DNA of 64,000 nt from Labrys sp. KNU-23 (GCF_008330945.1 NZ_CP043489.1:4165501-4229500); one strand, 5' to 3'; counted from the first letter of the stretch, positions 1 through 8,620 are shown. Program-made: numbers and translations. The notes: generated by a model from the sequence alone, not told the origin.

Positions 1-868
1 CGAAATCGATGAAAGCATGTGCCGCCTCGGGATGCGGCGCGTCGGTTGGGATGGCGAGCACGTCGGACCACATCAGATTGCCTTCCGTGGATAGACGATA
101 GGTGATGGAGAAGGGCCGTCCTGCCTCCTTGGCCCGGCTGTTGGCGATCTGCATGTCGCCGGAGAAGCCAAGAGCCAGGCAAAGATCACCTTCGGCAAGG
201 CCGTTGATATAGCTCGAGGAGTGAAACCTGCGGATATAGGGACGCACCTTGGCGACGACGTCGACGGCCTTCTGCAGGTCTTCGCGATTGGTCGTGTCGG
301 GATCGAGGCCGAGATAGATCAAGGCGAGGCCCAATACCTGCTCGGCGTCATCGAGCATGGCCACGCCGCAGGGCGCGAATTTGGCGGCGATCGCCGGGTC
401 GAACACCATGCGCAGCGAGTCCACGGGCGCATCGGGCATGATCGCCCGGATCTTGTCGACATTGTAGCCGACGCCGGTCGTTCCCCACATCCACGGCACG
501 CTGTGGGCATTGTCCTTGTCGACCTCGGTCGCTTTGGCCAGCACGGTCGGATCGAGATTGTCCAGATTGGCAAGCCGCTTCTTGTCCAGCTCGGCCCAGA
601 TGCCGACCGGCAGCTGGCGCAGCAGGTGGGGCGACAGATTGACGGTGATGACGTCATAGCCCGAATGGCCCATCGTCATCTTGGTCTCGACCAGATCGTT
701 GGAGTCGAACACGTCATAGGAGACCTTGATGCCCGTCTCCTTTTCGAACTGGGCGATCGTCTTGGCGCCGAAATAGGCGTCCCAGGAATAGAGATGCAGC
801 ACCTTCTCCTCGGCCATGGCCGAGGTCGCAAACAGGCATGCCGCTGCTAACGCGAGCCAGCTTCTCAT
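1..868 (-). CDS. PotF-like putrescine/polyamine ABC transporter binding protein (C-terminus outside window)
   Basis: Periplasmic substrate-binding protein of a spermidine/putrescine-type ABC importer. The reading frame starts at the ATG complementary to 866-868 and remains open to the window edge, so the C-terminus is missing. Residues 1-19 form a Sec signal peptide ending ATSAMA. The mature part opens LHLYSWDAYF followed by FEKETGIKVSYDVFDSNDL and later MWGTTGVGYNVDKI, all hallmarks of PotF/PotD proteins. It lies downstream of aguB and the two agmatine deiminases on the same strand. Putrescine, the end product of that pathway, is therefore the best-guess ligand, but specificity is inference. 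The permease and ATPase genes would be expected to the left of the window. Confidence 0.88.
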   Translation of the reverse strand, partial: MRSWLALAAACLFATSAMAEEKVLHLYSWDAYFGAKTIAQFEKETGIKVSYDVFDSNDLVETKMTMGHSGYDVITVNLSPHLLRQLPVGIWAELDKKRLANLDNLDPTVLAKATEVDKDNAHSVPWMWGTTGVGYNVDKIRAIMPDAPVDSLRMVFDPAIAAKFAPCGVAMLDDAEQVLGLALIYLGLDPDTTNREDLQKAVDVVAKVRPYIRRFHSSSYINGLAEGDLCLALGFSGDMQIANSRAKEAGRPFSITYRLSTEGNLMWSDVLAIPTDAPHPEAAHAFIDF

Positions 869-874
869 TGGTTC

Positions 875-943
875 TCTCCGGTGGTGGTGCGCTTATCTTT
901 CCACCCTCCCTTGGAGGGGGAGGGCACGGTTGCGCTTCTTGTT
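875..943. repeat. CCTCCC-type hairpin between aguB and the potF-like gene
   Basis: The intergenic stretch contains CCCTCCC and GGGAGGG arms around a short loop (about 903-924 on the plus strand). It could act as a weak terminator or processing site between aguB and the transporter gene. Similar CCCTCCC..GGGAGGG intergenic hairpins are common in Hyphomicrobiales genomes. No U-tract follows, so full termination is doubtful. Confidence 0.35.
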
Positions 944-1834
944 TCAGGCGGCCTTGTCGGCGAGCAGACGTTCCGGTGTCGGTGTGGTCAGCATGCCGTA
1001 GAGGTCGGTGCGCCGGTCACGGAACACGCCCCAGCTGCGGCGCGCCTCGGCGATGGCGTCGAGATCGAGCGCGGCCGTGATCACGCCATCACTGACCCGG
1101 TCGGCTTCGGCGAGCTTGGCGCCAGTGTGGTCGGTGATGAAGGACGAGCCGTAGAAGGCGATCTCGCAGCTCTCACCGCGCTCGACGCCGACGCGATTGG
1201 CGGCGATCACCGGGGTGAGGTTGGCGCCGGCATGACCCTGCATCACCCGCTGCCAATGATCGCGCGAATCCCAGCCGGGAAAAGACGGCTCTGAGCCGAT
1301 GGCGGTGGGATAGACCAGCACCTCCGCCCCCATCAGCACCATGGCGCGGGCGGCTTCCGGGAACCATTGGTCCCAGCACACCCCGGCGCCCACCTTGCCG
1401 GCCGCCGTTTCGAATACGCGAAAACCGGTATCCCCGTCGGCGAAATAGAGCTTCTCCGAATAGCCGGGACTGTCGGGGATGTGGCTCTTGCGATAATGGC
1501 CGAGCACCTTGCCGTCGGCGTCGATCATCACCAGCGTGTTGAAGAGCCGGGTGCCGTCGCGCTCGAACAGCGAGATCGGCAGCACCACGCCGGTGTCGCG
1601 GGCCAGCGCCGCCATACGGGCGATGGTGGGATGACCGGCGAGCGGCTTGGCGCGTGCCTTGTGCTTTTCGTCCTCGTCCATGCAGAAATAGACGCTTTCG
1701 AACAGTTCCTGCAGGACCACGAGCTGGGCCCCGCGCCGGGCCGCCTCGCGGACATGGGTTTCGAGCTTGTCGAGATTGGCCTCGACCTCGTCGGAACAGG
1801 CGATCTGGACCGCCGCTGCAATCATCTGGCGCAT
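944..1834 (-). CDS. aguB: N-carbamoylputrescine amidase
   Basis: Carbon-nitrogen hydrolase (nitrilase superfamily) that hydrolyses N-carbamoylputrescine to putrescine, CO2 and ammonia in the cytoplasm. The 296-residue length fits the family. The catalytic triad is visible: Glu43 in LQELFE, Lys116 in HYRKSHIP and Cys153 in GVCWDQWFPE. The motif SHIPDSPGYSEKLYF is typical of AguB rather than of other nitrilases. The ATG is preceded by GAGGTG at good spacing. It follows two agmatine deiminase genes on the same strand, giving a complete agmatine-to-putrescine route. A palindromic element lies between it and the upstream gene, so it may also be expressed on its own. Confidence 0.95.
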   Translation of the reverse strand: MRQMIAAAVQIACSDEVEANLDKLETHVREAARRGAQLVVLQELFESVYFCMDEDEKHKARAKPLAGHPTIARMAALARDTGVVLPISLFERDGTRLFNTLVMIDADGKVLGHYRKSHIPDSPGYSEKLYFADGDTGFRVFETAAGKVGAGVCWDQWFPEAARAMVLMGAEVLVYPTAIGSEPSFPGWDSRDHWQRVMQGHAGANLTPVIAANRVGVERGESCEIAFYGSSFITDHTGAKLAEADRVSDGVITAALDLDAIAEARRSWGVFRDRRTDLYGMLTTPTPERLLADKAA

Positions 1835-1850
1835 GGTTCACCTCATTAAA

Positions 1851-1893
1851 GCGTTTTGCGATTGGACGGCGGAGCCAAGAATCGCAAAGACGC
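1851..1893. repeat. imperfect inverted repeat between aguB and aguA
   Basis: Arms GCGTTTTGCGATT (1851-1863) and AATCGCAAAGACGC (1880-1893) are complementary apart from one extra base and flank a 16-nt spacer. It sits directly upstream of the aguB ribosome binding site. It could be an intergenic palindromic element or mRNA stem. Confidence 0.5.
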
Positions 1894-1909
1894 GTGGAAA
1901 CAAAGAGTG

Positions 1910-1948
1910 AGAGCAAACGAGCGTTCAGCCATGAACGCGCTTTGCTCT
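1910..1948. repeat. GAGCAAA/GCGTTCA palindromic element overlapping the aguA stop
   Basis: Left arm AGAGCAAA then GCGTTCA (1910-1927) is mirrored by TGAACGC then TTTGCTCT (1932-1948), with a small internal bulge. The element overlaps the TAG stop of the export-type agmatine deiminase. It could form a stem-loop at the mRNA 3' end. A related copy lies at 8644-8680, so it appears to be a dispersed family. Confidence 0.6.
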
Positions 1949-3035
1949 AGGGCTGTTGCTGGGTGACGCAATGGATGCCGCCCCCGTTTTCGTAGATGCG
2001 ATCGACCTCGAGCTGCACGATGCGGCGGCCGGGATAGAGGCTGGCGAGCGCCTCGGCGGCCCGTTTGTCGGCCGGCCTGTCGCCGAACTGCGGCGTGTAG
2101 ACCGCGTCATTGCCGACATAATAGTTGGCGTAGCTCGTCAGGAAGTCCTCGTCCTTCGAGCGCACGTCGACGGCCGAAGGCACGGAGACGATCTCGAAGG
2201 CGCGTCCCCTGGCATCCCTTGCCTTGGCGAGGACGGCGAGGGCTTCGACATGGGCGCTCCCCCACTCCGAGGTGTCGCCGGGAACGGCGCTGGCCATCAG
2301 CAGGCCCGGCCGCACGAAGCGGATCGAGCCGTCGATATGGCCATCGGTGATGTCCTTGCCGCGCACGCCCGGCAGCCAGATCACCGTCGTCACGCCCAGC
2401 GCGGCTTTGAGATGGGTTTCGACCTCGGCCCGGCTCAGGCCCGGATTGCGGTTGTCGTTGACCCAGCAGCTCTCCGTCAGGATGAGCGTGCCGTCGCCGT
2501 CATATTCGATGCCGCCGCCTTCGCCCCGCACCAGTGCGGTGAGGAGGGGCACATCGAGATGGTCGGCGATCCTCTGTGCCAGCTTGGCGTCCTCGGCATG
2601 GACCTGCTTGTTGCCCCAGCCGTTGAAATGGAGATCAAGGGCTGCGACGCCGCCATCGGCCTTGCGGACGAAGACGGGCCCGGAATCGCGTGCCCACATG
2701 TCGTCGGTCGCGATGTCGACCAGATCCACCCTGGGGCCGCAGAGCCTCCGTGCCGTGGCGTGTTGCGCCGCCGGTGCCGCCATGGCGACCGGTTCGTGCT
2801 CGGCGATGGCGGCGGCCAGGCGGGCGATCGCCTCCTGCACGCTCTCATGATAGGCGCCGGGACCGCCATAGAAGGCGGCGGTGCTCGGCCATGCCATCCA
2901 GGTTCGGGCATGCGGTTCGTGCTCGCCTGGCGCGCGGGTTGTCCAGCCTTGCTGGTCCCTCGCCACCGCCGACGACCCCATCGCCAGCCCGGCCGCGCCC
3001 ATCACCACGCCTCGGCGTGTCCATTCCCTTTCCAT
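1947..3035 (-). CDS. aguA: agmatine deiminase paralogue with Tat-like export signal
   Basis: Porphyromonas-type peptidyl-arginine deiminase / agmatine deiminase family, converting agmatine to N-carbamoylputrescine and ammonia. Family motifs are HARTWMAWP, DDMWARDSGP, TDGHIDG and the C-terminal GGGIHC, with the nucleophilic Cys near residue 356 of 362. The start chosen is the ATG at 3035, because GAGG precedes it at 9 nt. A TTG at 3050 overlapping the upstream stop is possible. The N-terminus has Arg-Arg at 7-8 in TRRGVVMG followed by an apolar stretch ending SSAVA, a Tat-like signal absent from the adjacent paralogue. The enzyme may therefore work outside the cytoplasm. Substrate identity is inferred from family and from aguB next door. 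Confidence 0.88.
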   Translation of the reverse strand: MEREWTRRGVVMGAAGLAMGSSAVARDQQGWTTRAPGEHEPHARTWMAWPSTAAFYGGPGAYHESVQEAIARLAAAIAEHEPVAMAAPAAQHATARRLCGPRVDLVDIATDDMWARDSGPVFVRKADGGVAALDLHFNGWGNKQVHAEDAKLAQRIADHLDVPLLTALVRGEGGGIEYDGDGTLILTESCWVNDNRNPGLSRAEVETHLKAALGVTTVIWLPGVRGKDITDGHIDGSIRFVRPGLLMASAVPGDTSEWGSAHVEALAVLAKARDARGRAFEIVSVPSAVDVRSKDEDFLTSYANYYVGNDAVYTPQFGDRPADKRAAEALASLYPGRRIVQLEVDRIYENGGGIHCVTQQQP

Positions 3036-3046
3036 CGGCCTACCCC

Positions 3047-4069
3047 TCAAAGCGGCTGTTCCTGGGTGATGCAGTGTATGGCACCCCCGGCTGGGGCGAC
3101 GGCGCCGACATCGACGGTGACGATCCGCCGGTCCGGGAAGGCGCGCGCCACCGTCGCCCTGGCCTCTTCGCCCGACGGCCGGCCGAAGGTCGGCATCACC
3201 ACGCCGCCATTGGTCAGGGCGAAATTGATGTAGGAGCGGGCGAAGATCTCGCTGGTCGCCTCCACGTCATAGGCTTCGGGAATGGGAATGATCTCGAAGC
3301 TACGGCCGCGCGCATCGGTCTGGTTGTTGAGGGCCGCGAGGTTGTCGGCGAGGATGCGTCCATGCAAATCGGCCGGGTCGGGATTGTATTCGAACATCAC
3401 CACGCCGGGCCGCACGAAGCAGCACATGCCGTCGATATGGCCGTCGGTCTCCAGGTCCAGGGGGTCGCCCGGCAGCCAAATCACCTTTTCCAGGCCGAGC
3501 ATGCGGACGAGTTCCTGCTCCACCCAGGCCTTGGACAGGCCGGGATTGCGGTTGGGATGTAGGAGGCTGGTCTCGGTGGCGATCAGGGTTCCCTCGCCAT
3601 CGGTGGCCAGCGAGCCGCCTTCGCAATGCAGGAAGGAGCGCAGGGCGGCCGCGCCCTCGTGGGCCAGCACCTTCCCGGCCAGGGCATCGTCGGCATCATA
3701 GGGCGAATGCTTGCCGCCCCAGGCATTGAAGCGCCAGGACACGCCGGCGAGGCCGCCATCCGGCTGCTTGAGAAAAGTCGGCCCGGAATCGCGGATCCAG
3801 CAATCGTCGATCTCGATTGCCACGATCTGGATGTGCTGGCCGAGCAGAGCCCGCGCTCCCTGCACATGGTCGGGATGGACGACCATGCTCAAGGGTTCGA
3901 ACCCGGCAATGGCATGGGCAACGTCGGCATAGGCCTGCTGCATCGCGGGCAGGCGCGCGCCATAGAGGTCCTGCCGATGCGGCCAGGCCATCCAGGTCTT
4001 GGCATGCGGCTCGAACTCGGCCGGCCGCCGCAATCTCAATGCCTGGGCGCTGCGCGCCTTGATATCCAT
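3047..4069 (-). CDS. aguA: agmatine deiminase (cytoplasmic)
   Basis: Agmatine deiminase of about 340 residues with no signal peptide. Visible motifs are HAKTWMAWPHRQDLYG, DDCWIRDSGPTF, CEGGSLATDGEGT, TDGHIDGMCCF and C-terminal GGAIHCITQEQ carrying the catalytic Cys. The ATG at 4069 has GGAG six bases upstream and is preferred over an ATG at 4081. It is the first gene of the minus-strand agmatine operon, and the next deiminase follows within 15 bp. It supplies N-carbamoylputrescine for AguB. The LysR gene starting at 4165 in the opposite direction is the likely regulator. Confidence 0.93.
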   Translation of the reverse strand: MDIKARSAQALRLRRPAEFEPHAKTWMAWPHRQDLYGARLPAMQQAYADVAHAIAGFEPLSMVVHPDHVQGARALLGQHIQIVAIEIDDCWIRDSGPTFLKQPDGGLAGVSWRFNAWGGKHSPYDADDALAGKVLAHEGAAALRSFLHCEGGSLATDGEGTLIATETSLLHPNRNPGLSKAWVEQELVRMLGLEKVIWLPGDPLDLETDGHIDGMCCFVRPGVVMFEYNPDPADLHGRILADNLAALNNQTDARGRSFEIIPIPEAYDVEATSEIFARSYINFALTNGGVVMPTFGRPSGEEARATVARAFPDRRIVTVDVGAVAPAGGAIHCITQEQPL

Positions 4070-4164
4070 CGTCAACTCCATTCATTCAACCCGCTCATTG
4101 TTAGTCTGATGCTCTCTCGCTACAACTGAGAAGCATTCCTGCTATCGATGAATGGATTTCATGA
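4070..4164. promoter_or_regulatory. divergent intergenic region between agmatine operon and LysR gene
   Basis: About 95 bp separates the divergent aguA and lysR starts. LysR-type regulators usually bind such shared regions. TGAATGG-like words recur on both strands (ATTCATTCA near 4080, GAATGG near 4150 and 4164), but no clear T-N11-A dyad can be fixed by eye. Confidence 0.4.
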
Positions 4165-5040
4165 ATGGTGCGGTTTCGGCATATTCCTCCCACCCAGTTC
4201 CTGAAGGGGTTCGAGGCGGCGGCGCGCCTGGAAAGCTTCAGCCGGGCCGCCGAGGAACTGGGGCTGAGCCAGTCGGCGATCAGCCACCAGATGCGCCTGC
4301 TCGAAGGCCATATCGGCCAGCCCCTGTTCCTGCGCATCGGGCGTGAGGTCAGGCTTACCGATGCCGGCCGCGACTATCAGCGCACGGTGCGCCAATGCCT
4401 GGAATTGATGGAGGCGGGCTATCGCCGGCTCGAACCCTATCGCAAGCCCGGCAGCGTGGTGATCTATGCCCCGCGCGACTTCGCCCGGCGCTGGCTGCTG
4501 CATCGCCTGCCGGACCTGACGGGCACCGTGCCGGCCTGCGAGCCCTGGCTCGATACCAGCGGCGTGCCGGTGGACTTCGAGACGATGGAGGTGGATCTGG
4601 CCATCGTCCATGCGGATGAACCGCCCGAGGGCCACGAGTGCCTGCTTCTCGCCAGGGACAGGCTTTCTCCGCTGGGCGCTCCGGATCAGGTCCGGGGCCT
4701 GCGGGGGCCGGGCGATCTCGTCGGCATGCCGCTCATCCATTGCGAGCATGAGCTGGGCTGGGCCGATTGGCTCACCCGCGCCGGGCTCGAAACCGAAAGG
4801 ATCTGGCAGGGCAGCAATTTCAGCGATGGCGACCTCGCGCTCGCCGCCGCCGAACTCGGGCAGGGCATCGCGCTCGGCAGCCTCCCACTCGCGCAGACCG
4901 CGCTCGCAGGCGGCCTGCTGGTGCAGCCTTTTGCCGAGACCATCGAGACGCGCCGCGCCTGGTATGCCCTGTCCACGCCGGACCGCCTGGCGGATGCCGA
5001 CGTGCGGGCGGCCTGGGCCTGGCTGGGCAAGCAGATCTAA
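4165..5040 (+). CDS. LysR-family transcriptional regulator (GcvA-like)
   Basis: LysR-type regulator of 291 residues. The N-terminal winged helix-turn-helix covers about residues 8-66 (FLKGFEAAARLESFSRAAEELGLSQ, then AISHQM and LFLR). A co-inducer binding domain follows. The pattern of the HTH and the FARRWLLHRLPDL segment resemble GcvA-type regulators. It is divergently transcribed from the agmatine deiminase genes, which suggests it controls agmatine or polyamine catabolism. The inducer is not deducible from sequence. Confidence 0.9.
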   Translation: MVRFRHIPPTQFLKGFEAAARLESFSRAAEELGLSQSAISHQMRLLEGHIGQPLFLRIGREVRLTDAGRDYQRTVRQCLELMEAGYRRLEPYRKPGSVVIYAPRDFARRWLLHRLPDLTGTVPACEPWLDTSGVPVDFETMEVDLAIVHADEPPEGHECLLLARDRLSPLGAPDQVRGLRGPGDLVGMPLIHCEHELGWADWLTRAGLETERIWQGSNFSDGDLALAAAELGQGIALGSLPLAQTALAGGLLVQPFAETIETRRAWYALSTPDRLADADVRAAWAWLGKQI

Positions 5041-5140
5041 GCCGTGGACTTCTCCCTGCCATGCCGTCCGGCTGTGATTTCCCCTCTTGCCACTCCTGTG
5101 GCTTCCCGGCGATATGGGCTGGGCGGAGGTAACAGGTACA

Positions 5141-6340
5141 ATGGCGGCAGAGCAGGGCGGCACCACCAGTTTTCTGCGTGAGCGCGATGGTCATGAGGCC
5201 CGCGTTTCCTATGCGGAACTCTTCTTCGATCTCGTCTATGTCTTCACGGTGACGCAGCTTTCCCACTCGCTTCTGGAGCATCTTTCCTGGGGCGGTGCGC
5301 TGCAGACCCTGGTCCTGTGGTTCGCCGTCTGGCTGGCGTGGCAATATACCTGCTGGTTCACCAACTGGTTCGATCCGGAGAAGACGCCGGTCCGCGTCTG
5401 TCTCTTCGCCTTGATGGCACTCGGCCTGATCATGGCCGCGGCCTTGCCGGAGGCCTTCGGCGAGCGCGGGCTCATCTTCGCGCTCTGCTTTGCGGCCATT
5501 CAGGTCGGGCGCACGGCCTTTGCCGTGTTCAGCCTGGGCGCTGGCACGCCGATCTCCCGCAATTTCCAGCGCATGATCGGCTGGAACCTGATTGCGGCTT
5601 GCATCTGGATCGCCGGCGGTCTCGCCGAAGGCGAGGCCCGGATCATGCTGTGGATCATTGCGGTGGCCTGCGAATATTTCGCCCCCTGGTTCGGCTTCTG
5701 GCTGCCGGGGCTCGGCCGTTCGGATCCCGGCAGGGAATGGACGGTGGAAGGCGGCCATATCGTCGAGCGTTGCGCGCTCTTCGTCATCGTCGCGCTGGGC
5801 GAATCCGTGCTGGTCACCGGTGCCACCCTTGCCAAGTCGGCGGCCTGGGATGCGCCCAGCCTGATCGCCTTCTTCGTCGCCTTCCTCGGCTCGATCGCCA
5901 TGTGGTGGGTCTATTTCGACATCAGCACGAAGGATGCGACCGAGGCGATCGTCGAATCCGACAGGCCCGGGCAGATCGCCGCCTACACCCATTATCTGCA
6001 TGTCGTCCTGATCGCGGGCGTCATCGTCACGGCTGTCGGCAATGATCTGTCGATCGCCCATCCCGCCCATCATGTCGATTTCGGCGGCATGGCGGTGATC
6101 TTCGGCGGGCCGGCGATCTATCTCGTCGGCAACGCGCTCTACAAACGCCTGATCTATGGCGGCGTGCCGATCACCCATGTCGTCGGCCTGCTGGCGCTCG
6201 CCATCACCGCACCTTTCGCCTTCACGACCGATCTTTTGATGATCAGCGGCATCACCACGCTCATCGTTCTCGTCGTGGCGATCTGGGAAGGCTATATCGG
6301 CAGGAAAGCAAAATCGAAGGCTCTGCATCACGCATCATGA
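5141..6340 (+). CDS. ltrA: low temperature requirement A (LtrA) family membrane protein
   Basis: Polytopic inner-membrane protein of about 399 residues. The N-terminal signature SYAELFFDLVYVFTVTQLSHSL is diagnostic of the LtrA family, and many hydrophobic helices follow with a second conserved stretch ALFVIVALGESVLVTGATL. The function is poorly known; the name comes from a Listeria cold-growth phenotype. The start is the ATG with GGAGGT ten bases upstream; a TTG at 5087 lacks a comparable site. The last codons overlap the rlmJ start by 4 bp, so the two genes are translationally coupled. Confidence 0.87.
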   Translation: MAAEQGGTTSFLRERDGHEARVSYAELFFDLVYVFTVTQLSHSLLEHLSWGGALQTLVLWFAVWLAWQYTCWFTNWFDPEKTPVRVCLFALMALGLIMAAALPEAFGERGLIFALCFAAIQVGRTAFAVFSLGAGTPISRNFQRMIGWNLIAACIWIAGGLAEGEARIMLWIIAVACEYFAPWFGFWLPGLGRSDPGREWTVEGGHIVERCALFVIVALGESVLVTGATLAKSAAWDAPSLIAFFVAFLGSIAMWWVYFDISTKDATEAIVESDRPGQIAAYTHYLHVVLIAGVIVTAVGNDLSIAHPAHHVDFGGMAVIFGGPAIYLVGNALYKRLIYGGVPITHVVGLLALAITAPFAFTTDLLMISGITTLIVLVVAIWEGYIGRKAKSKALHHAS

Positions 6341-7194
6341 ATTACCGCCACGCCTTCCATGCCGGTAACTTCGCCGACGTCCTCAAGCATATCGTGCTGG
6401 CGCGCATCCTGACCCATCTCAAGGCAAAGGATGCGCCCTTCCGCGTGATCGATACCCATGCGGGCACCGGGCTCTACAACCTTGAAGCCAGCGAAGCCCG
6501 CCGCACCGGCGAATGGCGGGAAGGCATCGGCCTGGTGGCGGAAAATCCGCCGCCGGCACGGGTCGCCGAGCTGATCGCGCCTTGGTATGGCCTGTGCCAG
6601 GGGCTGATGGCCCAGTCTCCGCCGCTCTATCCGGGCTCGCCCTGGCTTGCCGCCGATCTGACGCGGGATCAGGATCGCCTGGTCTTTTGCGAAAAGCACC
6701 CGGAGGATGCCGACAGGCTGCGGGACAATTTTGACCGGAGCAAACGTGTCAAGGTGATGGAGGGCGATGCCTGGAGCCTGCTGCCCGGCTTGCTGCCCCC
6801 GCCCGAGCGGCGCGGCCTGGTCTTCATCGACCCGCCCTTCGAGGAGGACAAGGAGTTCCGCGCCATCGCCGAGGGTCTGGCGCAGGCCTTGCGCCGCTGG
6901 GCAACGGGTGTCTACGCCATCTGGTACCCGATCAAGGGCATGCGCGAGGTCGAGAGTTTCGCCCGCAAGGTTGCAGCTCTGCCGGCCGCCGGCCGCATCC
7001 TGCGGTTCGAACTCAGCCGCTATGCGGTGCAGCGCATCGACCGCTTGAATGGTTGCGGCATGATCATCCTTAACCCGCCCTGGAAGCTGGACGAGGAATT
7101 GCGGGCCGTGGGCGACTATCTCGCACCATTGTTCGCCAAGGAAGGCAGCGGCCTCATCCGCCTCGACTGGCTCAAGGAAGAAGACAAGCGCTAA
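6337..7194 (+). CDS. rlmJ: 23S rRNA (adenine(2030)-N6)-methyltransferase RlmJ
   Basis: SAM-dependent methyltransferase modifying A2030 of 23S rRNA. The 285-residue length matches E. coli RlmJ (280). The N-terminus MNYRHAFHAGNFADVLKH is characteristic of the family. The SAM-binding segment DTHAGTGLY lies at 39-47 and the catalytic N6-adenine motif DPPF at 165-168. ATG overlaps the ltrA stop. A palindromic repeat follows the gene. Confidence 0.96.
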   Translation: MNYRHAFHAGNFADVLKHIVLARILTHLKAKDAPFRVIDTHAGTGLYNLEASEARRTGEWREGIGLVAENPPPARVAELIAPWYGLCQGLMAQSPPLYPGSPWLAADLTRDQDRLVFCEKHPEDADRLRDNFDRSKRVKVMEGDAWSLLPGLLPPPERRGLVFIDPPFEEDKEFRAIAEGLAQALRRWATGVYAIWYPIKGMREVESFARKVAALPAAGRILRFELSRYAVQRIDRLNGCGMIILNPPWKLDEELRAVGDYLAPLFAKEGSGLIRLDWLKEEDKR

Positions 7195-7230
7195 TTATAC
7201 CAACCTGCATAAAGTTTGACTTACCAACTC

Positions 7231-7318
7231 CGTCATTGCGAGCGAAGCGAAGCAATCCAGGGGCCGTAAACTCTGTGCCTTCAAACTCCTGGATTGCTTC
7301 GCTTCGCTCGCAATGACG
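7231..7318. repeat. 31-bp perfect inverted repeat (GTCATTGCGAGC family)
   Basis: Arms 7231-7261 and 7288-7318 are perfectly complementary over 31 bp around a 26-bp spacer. They begin CGTCATTGCGAGCG and end GCAATCCAGG. It lies between convergent rlmJ and the ROK gene. A second copy with one arm mismatch lies at 47928-48014, so this is a dispersed palindromic element. It may also act as a bidirectional terminator. Confidence 0.85.
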
Positions 7319-7366
7319 AGCCTGCCTTTATGGTCCCTGGTATTATTTGCCCTGCGATTGGGCAGA

Positions 7367-8620
7367 TCAGGCCAGGCGGGTCTCTCCCAGCGAAGTGATC
7401 GGCCGGGCGCTGGCCGACAGGGTGGCCCTCGGCGCGAAATCGATGAACAGCGGCAGGCTGGCGGCACCCAGGGCATGGGCGATCGAGCCGAAGGTGCCCA
7501 GCCGCAGCACCGGTGCGCTGCGTGCCTCGGGAATGGCCGCGGCCAGCGCCGTTTCCAGTCGCGAGACGATCTCCTGCATGATTGGCGTCCCGAGGTCGCC
7601 GTCAATGACCACATTGGGAACGTCGAGCAGGGCCTGTGCCGACAGGACCGGGCCGACCAGGGCGTCGACGCAATCGGCGATCCATTCCTCCAGCGCCGCC
7701 GGATTGGCGGCGATGGCTGCCGGCAGATCGTGCGGGCCGACGATCTTGCGGCCGTGCCAGCCGAGATGGCGCATCAGGGAAGCGATGGAGGCACGGGCCA
7801 GCAGGATGTCGTAGGGTCCCTTGGGTGGCGGCACTGAAGACAGGCGGGAGGGCGGCACCGGGAGCATGGCGACATCGCCGGCATTGCCCTGGGAGCCGCG
7901 GCGATAGTCGCCGCCCAGCACCACGCCGCCCCCGATGGCGGGGCCGAGGAAGAAATAGACGAAATCATCGGATTCCCGGCCAAAGCCGTAAAAGAGCTCG
8001 GCGATGGCGGCAGCGGTGCCGTCATTCTCGGCATGCACGTCGAGGCCGGTCAGGCTCTGCAGCGCCGCGGCAAAGTCATAGCCGTCCCACAGTGCCAGCG
8101 TGTCGATCTCCAGATTGAGCCGGTCAAGCCAGGCTCCAAGATTGTAGGGCTGGGCCAGACCGATGCCGAGCACGCGCCCGGGAGACAAGCCATCGGCAAT
8201 CGCCTTGAGGTCGGCGACATCGGCGGCCACCACGGCCAGGGCTTCCGGGGGAGCGGGCAGGGGATAGTCATGCGAACGCTTGTCGACCAGATGGCCACCG
8301 AGATCGACAAGGGCAGTTTCGATGCGGTTGCGGTCGATCCGCACTCCGATGCCATAGGCTCCCGTCGGCTCCAGCCGCAGCAGCGTTGCCGGCTGGCCGC
8401 GCTGGCCGTGATAGCGCTTGCCGACCACGGAAATCAGCCCGAAGGCCTGCAGGTCCGAGACGATCTCGCCGATGGCGGTGTTGGTGAGGTTGGCGGCGCG
8501 GGCGAGGTCGGCCTTGGAGGCCTCGCGCAGGCGTCGCAGGCGCTGCAGCACGATACGATGGTGGTAGTGACGGATGCGCGCGGAGGTCAATCCGCGTTCC
8601 GCCATCGACGCGGGCGCCAT
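7367..8620 (-). CDS. ROK-family transcriptional regulator
   Basis: Protein of 417 residues with an N-terminal winged helix (about 20-85, ASKADLARAANLTNTAIGEIV) fused to a ROK sugar-kinase-like domain. ROK features include the GIGVRIDRNRIETALVDLGG start and HAENDGTAAAIAELFYG, GPAIGGGVVLGG. The Cys-rich zinc motif typical of many ROK proteins (CxCGxxGC) is absent; the corresponding region reads GNAGDVAMLPVPP. A pure regulator role is therefore more likely than kinase activity. The ATG follows GGGGGAGG. It is divergent from the SDR/cupin pair, which it probably controls. The ligand is unknown. Confidence 0.88.
   Translation of the reverse strand: MAPASMAERGLTSARIRHYHHRIVLQRLRRLREASKADLARAANLTNTAIGEIVSDLQAFGLISVVGKRYHGQRGQPATLLRLEPTGAYGIGVRIDRNRIETALVDLGGHLVDKRSHDYPLPAPPEALAVVAADVADLKAIADGLSPGRVLGIGLAQPYNLGAWLDRLNLEIDTLALWDGYDFAAALQSLTGLDVHAENDGTAAAIAELFYGFGRESDDFVYFFLGPAIGGGVVLGGDYRRGSQGNAGDVAMLPVPPSRLSSVPPPKGPYDILLARASIASLMRHLGWHGRKIVGPHDLPAAIAANPAALEEWIADCVDALVGPVLSAQALLDVPNVVIDGDLGTPIMQEIVSRLETALAAAIPEARSAPVLRLGTFGSIAHALGAASLPLFIDFAPRATLSASARPITSLGETRLA

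Noticed and set aside
1956..3233. Long open frame opposite the two agmatine deiminase genes
   Set aside because: Antisense shadow of high-GC coding sequence; no family match and the opposite strand carries clear catalytic motifs.
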